In this document: one piece after another, positions 60,614 to 64,000 of the stretch | Layout of the letters: each line of letters starts with the position of its first letter | How positions within the stretch are numbered: the first letter of the stretch is position 1 | Assembly: GCA_963850415.1 (NCBI GenBank) | Contig: CAWKLE010000003.1 | Coordinates: 620,001-684,000, forward strand | Length of the DNA stretch: 64,000 bases | Direction: 5' to 3' | From: VAXT01 sp963850415 | GTDB taxonomy: Bacteria; Actinomycetota; Thermoleophilia; Gaiellales; Gaiellaceae | The notes under the pieces: model-generated | Seen by the model: the letters and a program-made list of their open reading frames with translations, nothing else | What the model was told of the DNA's origin: nothing | Database searches by the model: none | Program-made: the position numbers and the translations under genes

Positions 60614-60891
60614 GCGAACTCAGAGGAACCACGGTACGCCCGGGACTGGGCATACGAGCTGAGGTCGAGCACGACCCCGAGCCCGACGAGGATCCAGCCG
60701 GCGACGTGAATCGGGCCGACCGGAGCGTCGACGAGGACGAACATCAGCGTCGTCCAGGGCATGAAGATCAGGCCCAGGAGCGGCAGCAAGAAGCCTGCGA
60801 AGGCCCCGTCCACCCAGGGTGAGAAGAGCCAGAGGAGCAGCAGCGCGAGTCGAGGGGAGAGAACAGCGATCAGTGCGAACAGGCAGGGCAT
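60610..60891 (-). CDS. Small membrane protein
   Basis: 93 residues with about three hydrophobic helices (LFALIAVLSPRLALLLLWLF, FLLPLLGLIFMPWTTLMFVLV and VAGWILVGLGVVLDL). It is coupled to the following PLDc_N gene. The family is not recognised with certainty. Confidence 0.65.
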   Translation of the reverse strand: MPCLFALIAVLSPRLALLLLWLFSPWVDGAFAGFLLPLLGLIFMPWTTLMFVLVDAPVGPIHVAGWILVGLGVVLDLSSYAQSRAYRGSSEFA

Positions 60892-60965
60892 CTCACGTAC
60901 CTCCTCTGGCTCGAGGCGAGTCCGGCGCGGACCCGAAGGCCCGCGCCGTCATCAGCCTTGGAGCG

Positions 60966-61385
60966 TTATTCGAGCGTGTAGACGTCCTTCCAGCGCACCG
61001 TGAGCGCGTAGAGGACGACGATCTCGAGGGTGATCACAGTCAGTGACCAGAGCGGATACTGGGCGTTGCCCAGGAAGCTGAGCTGGCTCAGCAGGTTGAT
61101 GAAGAGCAGGATGATCGTGAACCAGCGGGCCCAACCGCTTTTCGCCGCCAGCCCGAGCGCTGCTAGGAACAGCAGGACTCCCCAGAACAGCATGATCCAG
61201 CCCCATGTCGAGACATCGAAGAGGAAGACCTGCTGCCGGGTGACGACGTAGTAGTTGTCCCGGATGATCGCGATTAGCCCTTCGAAGAACGTGATCGCGC
61301 CGATAAACGCCATCATGATCGCCGCGAAGCCGATCCAGCCGGTCCATTGCGAGGACATGTCCCGGCCTGAGTCCATCGTGCTCAT
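60966..61385 (-). CDS. DUF7144-like four-helix membrane protein
   Basis: 139 residues with four hydrophobic helices. The pattern SSQWTGWIGFAAIMMAFIGAITFFEGL, then WGWIMLFWGVLLFLAALGLAAKSGWARW, is common in actinobacterial DUF7144-type proteins. The function is unknown. Confidence 0.7.
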   Translation of the reverse strand: MSTMDSGRDMSSQWTGWIGFAAIMMAFIGAITFFEGLIAIIRDNYYVVTRQQVFLFDVSTWGWIMLFWGVLLFLAALGLAAKSGWARWFTIILLFINLLSQLSFLGNAQYPLWSLTVITLEIVVLYALTVRWKDVYTLE

Positions 61386-61443
61386 GCACAGCTCCTTTCT
61401 CGGCCGCCGCGGCCGCGAGGGCCCGGAGCGGCGCTACGGGGGG

Positions 61444-61695
61444 TCAGATGTCCAGTATCTCCTTCTTCTTGGCCGCGAACTCCTCGTCAGTGAGGATTCC
61501 CTGCTCGTGGAGCTTCGCCAGATCCTGTAGCTGCTCGGTCATGTCGGGCTCCGCCGGTGCCTGGGGCGGCGGAGCCTGTTGCGGCGCGTCGTCGTAGCCC
61601 TGATCGTCTTCGTACATCGCATTCTGGCGTCGATTCACGCGTCGTGAGGTGCGCCGCGCCGTGCGGCGCGAGACTCTGCGGCTTGGTCCGAACAT
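61444..61695 (-). CDS. SHOCT-domain protein with Arg-rich N-terminus
   Basis: 83 residues. The N-terminus is strongly basic (FGPSRRVSRRTARRTSRRVNRR), then a Pro/Gln linker, then a SHOCT domain (DLAKLHEQGILTDEEFAAKKKEIL). SHOCT domains mediate oligomerisation; the Arg stretch may bind nucleic acid or lipid. Confidence 0.78.
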   Translation of the reverse strand: MFGPSRRVSRRTARRTSRRVNRRQNAMYEDDQGYDDAPQQAPPPQAPAEPDMTEQLQDLAKLHEQGILTDEEFAAKKKEILDI

Positions 61696-61735
61696 CGGTT
61701 CCTTCCTTTCGTGTTTGAGCCGATTCTTCCTCGTT

Positions 61736-62263
61736 TTACGACTCGGAGGGCGTGAGCGCGTCCGCCTCTTCAGCCGCGATCAGGCCGACGGCGACGAGGT
61801 CGAGCGGGTGGATGAACGCGTCGGCGATCGGCATGCCGTTCGCGCGGACGACTGCTTCGCGCAGCGGGATCGCCCAGCGGTGCTCGAGCAGGATGATCGC
61901 CGCGGCGGAGCCGTTCGGGATCTCGTCGATCACGTCGAGGGCATCCTCCTCGTGGAAGACGTCGACGCCCTCGGCGGTCCTTTCCGCACCGAGCTCGGCT
62001 CCGGCTTCCGCGCCCTCTTCGCCTGCGACCCCGAGGCCGATCAGCGCTCCGACGGTCGCACCGAACTCGGCGGCCTCATCGTCGCTGAGGTCGGTTCGCT
62101 TCAGCACCGTCACTTCGCCTTCTGCGTCCTTGTGCACGGCCAGGCCGTCGATCACGCGGACGATGTCGTTCTCCTTCAGCCGGTCGAGCTCGGCGAGGAT
62201 CTCGCCGCGGAACTCGGGCTCGTCGAAGCCCAGCACGATCAGCTGCACAGGTCCAATTGCCAT
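61736..62263 (-). CDS. DUF6325/DUF1269-type protein
   Basis: 175 residues from ATG 62263 with GGAGG upstream. The ferredoxin-like start (GPVQLIVLGFDEPEFRGEILAELDRLKENDIVRVIDGLAVHKD) is followed by a small hydrophobic GATVGALIGLGVAG segment. A second half ends ADAFIHPLDLVAVGLIAAEEA. These are stress-type proteins of unknown role. Confidence 0.72.
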   Translation of the reverse strand: MAIGPVQLIVLGFDEPEFRGEILAELDRLKENDIVRVIDGLAVHKDAEGEVTVLKRTDLSDDEAAEFGATVGALIGLGVAGEEGAEAGAELGAERTAEGVDVFHEEDALDVIDEIPNGSAAAIILLEHRWAIPLREAVVRANGMPIADAFIHPLDLVAVGLIAAEEADALTPSES

Positions 62264-62317
62264 CACTGCCTCCTTGTCATTGCCGGAAATCGTCCCGTGG
62301 GCACAGGTGTCCGGTCA

Positions 62318-63256
62318 TCACCCGTCTGGGATGAATCTTCGCGACTCCGCTGCGAGGTCGTGCAGCACGACCGTACCGGCGACGTAGTCGGGGAGCGCGC
62401 GCCGCCGCTCGTCGAAGAGGGCAGGGATGAAGCCGGCGAAGAGCGGGATGATGGCGAGCGCGAGCCCGACCGTCCGCACGATCGCGCGACCGACCGAGAG
62501 CCCGCCTCCACCCTGGCGCCGAACGTGCAGGCGCATGAGCCGCATGCCCGGGGTCTGACCCGCTGCGCTCCAGAAGAGGACGAAGTAGCCGCCTGCGACC
62601 AGGATCCACTCCGCGCCCAGCAGCGAGCCGGCGAGCCAGTGGGGCCGGATGCCGCCGACGAGCGAGGCGATCAACGCGACAACCGCGCTGCCGAGGACGA
62701 AGATCGAGAGCGCGGCGAGCGCGTCGACGGCGAGCGCCGCGGCCCTCGTCGCGATGCCCGCGTAGACGGGCTGCCGTCGCTGAGCAGGACGGGCGATCCG
62801 CTCGTCGAGACGGGTCGCGGAGTGTCGAACACCGGCGACGACGTCCTCGGCGAGCCCCGCCGACTGCCGTGTGACCGCGCGCCGCAGCTCCGGGCTCGAG
62901 GCGATGCTCTCGAGCATCCGCTGCATCTCGTCGCTTGCGAGGATGCGGTCGGTGAGCTCGAGCGTCTGCCGGTTTCCGAGCGACTGCTCGATCAGCCGTT
63001 CGAGCTCGCCGGTCGCCGCCAGCTCGCGGACGACGCGCTCGATCACCTGATGCCTGACGAGCGAGCGCGCGATCTCCTCGGGCAGCGGCCCGGCCAGCGC
63101 GCTGTCGACGATGCGGGCGAGCTCGGGCGCCGAGACGACGTCCTCGGCCGCGGACTCGATCCCGCCGCGCCAGGCGCGCGCGGCGACGCGGGCCGGGTAG
63201 AACGCGGCGCGCCCTGCGGAGTCTGCGATCCCTGGGCGCTTGCGAGGCGTCGACAT
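62318..63256 (-). CDS. RDD-family membrane protein
   Basis: 312 residues from ATG 63256. A helical N-terminal half (about 1-140) rich in Arg and Glu precedes an RDD domain with TRAAALAVDALAALSIFVLG, the GQTPGMRLMRLHVRR loop and DERRRALPDYVAGTVVL. RDD proteins are membrane proteins, some linked to ion or small-molecule transport. Confidence 0.78.
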   Translation of the reverse strand: MSTPRKRPGIADSAGRAAFYPARVAARAWRGGIESAAEDVVSAPELARIVDSALAGPLPEEIARSLVRHQVIERVVRELAATGELERLIEQSLGNRQTLELTDRILASDEMQRMLESIASSPELRRAVTRQSAGLAEDVVAGVRHSATRLDERIARPAQRRQPVYAGIATRAAALAVDALAALSIFVLGSAVVALIASLVGGIRPHWLAGSLLGAEWILVAGGYFVLFWSAAGQTPGMRLMRLHVRRQGGGGLSVGRAIVRTVGLALAIIPLFAGFIPALFDERRRALPDYVAGTVVLHDLAAESRRFIPDG

Positions 63257-63329
63257 GCAGGACCAGAGGACCAGAAATGACCTACCTGGGTCAAGCGGCC
63301 CGTGGGAGAGGCGCGCGAGTCTTGCAGGC

Positions 63330-63650
63330 ATGGACCTTGGCTACGGACTCACCGAGACTGTCCAGTTCGAGCTGCCCGACCTGGCCGGTGCGGCGCGTCT
63401 GGCGACCCTCCTGCGCTCGCGCTGGGCGGTCTCGGTGAACGAGGAAGACGACGTTGCGATCGTGGACGTCTACATCAGAGCTTCACGCACGGACCTCGCA
63501 TCGCTCATGCGGACCGTCGAGGACTGGGTGGCGCGGGAATCGCTCCGCGCCATCCGGTTCGAGCTCGACGGACGTGTCTACATCCTGGAATCGGGCGAGG
63601 TGAACTGGGCGTTTCTGCCGCGTCCGACGATCGAGGTCGAAGCCGCCTGA
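63330..63650 (+). CDS. Small protein of unknown function
   Basis: 106 residues from ATG 63330. It is a soluble alpha/beta protein (ETVQFELPDLAGAARLATLLRSRWAVSVNEEDDVAIVDVYIRAS) with no recognisable motif. It lies just before the PAS-domain gene and diverges from the RDD gene; it may be a partner of the PAS protein. Confidence 0.6.
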   Translation: MDLGYGLTETVQFELPDLAGAARLATLLRSRWAVSVNEEDDVAIVDVYIRASRTDLASLMRTVEDWVARESLRAIRFELDGRVYILESGEVNWAFLPRPTIEVEAA

Positions 63651-63689
63651 CTTGACGCGGATCGCCGCCGGACCGCACACTCGGTGACA

Positions 63690-64000
63690 GTGCCGAGCTT
63701 GCGCGACATGGGCCACGACGTCACCGGTGCGCTGGAGAAGGTCCGCGTCCCTTCGTATGTGATCGACCGCCACGGCATCATCCGCTGGCTCAACCCGGCG
63801 GCCAGGGAGATCGTCGGGGACGCGCGCGGGCGGCAGTTCACGTCCGTCCTCTCCCCCGAGGAGACCCGTCGCGCCCGGGAGATCTTCGCCCGCAACATCT
63901 CCGGCTCGGTCGAGCGCTCCGACAACCAGGTGGTGATCGTGGGCCTGAACGGCGAGCGCGTTGCCGTGGACATCAGCGCCGTTCCGCTCCGAGACGGCGA
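63690..64000 (+). CDS. PAS-domain protein, N-terminal part (runs off the window)
   Basis: About 103 codons from GTG 63690 (GTG 63684 is also in frame) to the window end. It encodes one PAS domain: PSYVIDRHGIIRWLNPAAREIVGDARGRQF, then a helical middle and VVIVGLNGERVAVDISAVPLRDG. The output domain lies outside the window; a LuxR-type HTH, kinase or cyclase is possible. Confidence 0.72.
   Translation, partial: MPSLRDMGHDVTGALEKVRVPSYVIDRHGIIRWLNPAAREIVGDARGRQFTSVLSPEETRRAREIFARNISGSVERSDNQVVIVGLNGERVAVDISAVPLRDG

Noticed and set aside
61354..61366. Third copy of the GGACATGTCC palindrome
   Set aside because: The match is short, lies in coding sequence for RDMSSQ, and lacks the rest of the repeat core; chance is likely.

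Overview
This is a GC-rich, gene-dense chromosomal window with mostly NTG starts, short gaps and many 4-base gene overlaps. The gene content is aerobic and actinobacterial: a complete 14-subunit NADH dehydrogenase locus, a lipoylated 2-oxoacid dehydrogenase, methylmalonyl-CoA epimerase, a LMW-PTP-type arsenate reductase, an FNR-type ferredoxin reductase and fumarase. A deep-branching actinobacterium such as Thermoleophilia/Gaiellales is my best guess. That is inference; no rRNA lies in the window.

Layout. Bases 1-6 kb hold a partial methyltransferase, tRNA-Phe(GAA), a lone receiver protein, a fused electron transfer flavoprotein, a phosphoesterase, a dihaem cytochrome c lipoprotein, a frameshifted osmC and rarA. 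Bases 6-13 kb hold a frameshifted methyltransferase, an M20 peptidase, a DUF1385 protein, and a convergent NAD-salvage pair (nicotinate phosphoribosyltransferase and a nicotinamidase-like hydrolase). They end with a compact FtsH and methylmalonyl-CoA epimerase. Bases 13-20 kb hold an ECF sigma factor (frameshifted), a short YchF, an arsR-arsC unit with a divergent tiny Cys/Asp-rich peptide, an HD-domain exoribonuclease, a DUF1015/IMPase pair and the Mrp ATPase. Bases 20-26 kb hold a reverse-strand operon (metallo-hydrolase, small protein, DUF1028, two tandem cupin-TPR paralogues) and a membrane adenylate cyclase. Bases 26-41 kb are the reverse-strand nuoABCDEFGHIJK-[arginase-like]-LMN operon. 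Bases 41-45 kb hold an ErpA-like protein, ferredoxin reductase, lipoprotein hydrolase and fumC. Bases 45-54 kb hold large exported proteins: a TPPII-like subtilase and two related BNR-repeat proteins. Bases 54-60 kb hold E1alpha-E1beta-E2, two DUF2007 proteins around a YCII protein, lipB, a cupin gene and lipA. Bases 60-64 kb hold small membrane and stress-type proteins, an RDD protein and the start of a PAS protein.

The most interesting items are: (i) the 22-residue Cys/Asp-rich peptide gene that shares an operator with arsR; (ii) an arginase-fold protein with a His-to-Cys change at a metal ligand, translationally coupled inside the complex I operon; (iii) a ~169-nt imperfect inverted repeat that fills the nuoI-nuoJ gap and supplies a stop codon and a ribosome binding site; (iv) an interspersed palindromic repeat found inside rarA and between nuoF and nuoG; (v) apparent CTG starts in CTGA overlaps; and (vi) a partial duplicate of the lipA tail with only synonymous changes.

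Caution: at least eight single-base indels, about half of them extra bases in short G/C runs, break otherwise well-conserved genes (osmC, a methyltransferase, a sigma factor, nuoH, lipB, lipA). This looks more like residual sequencing or assembly error than gene decay, and base-level claims should be read with that in mind.
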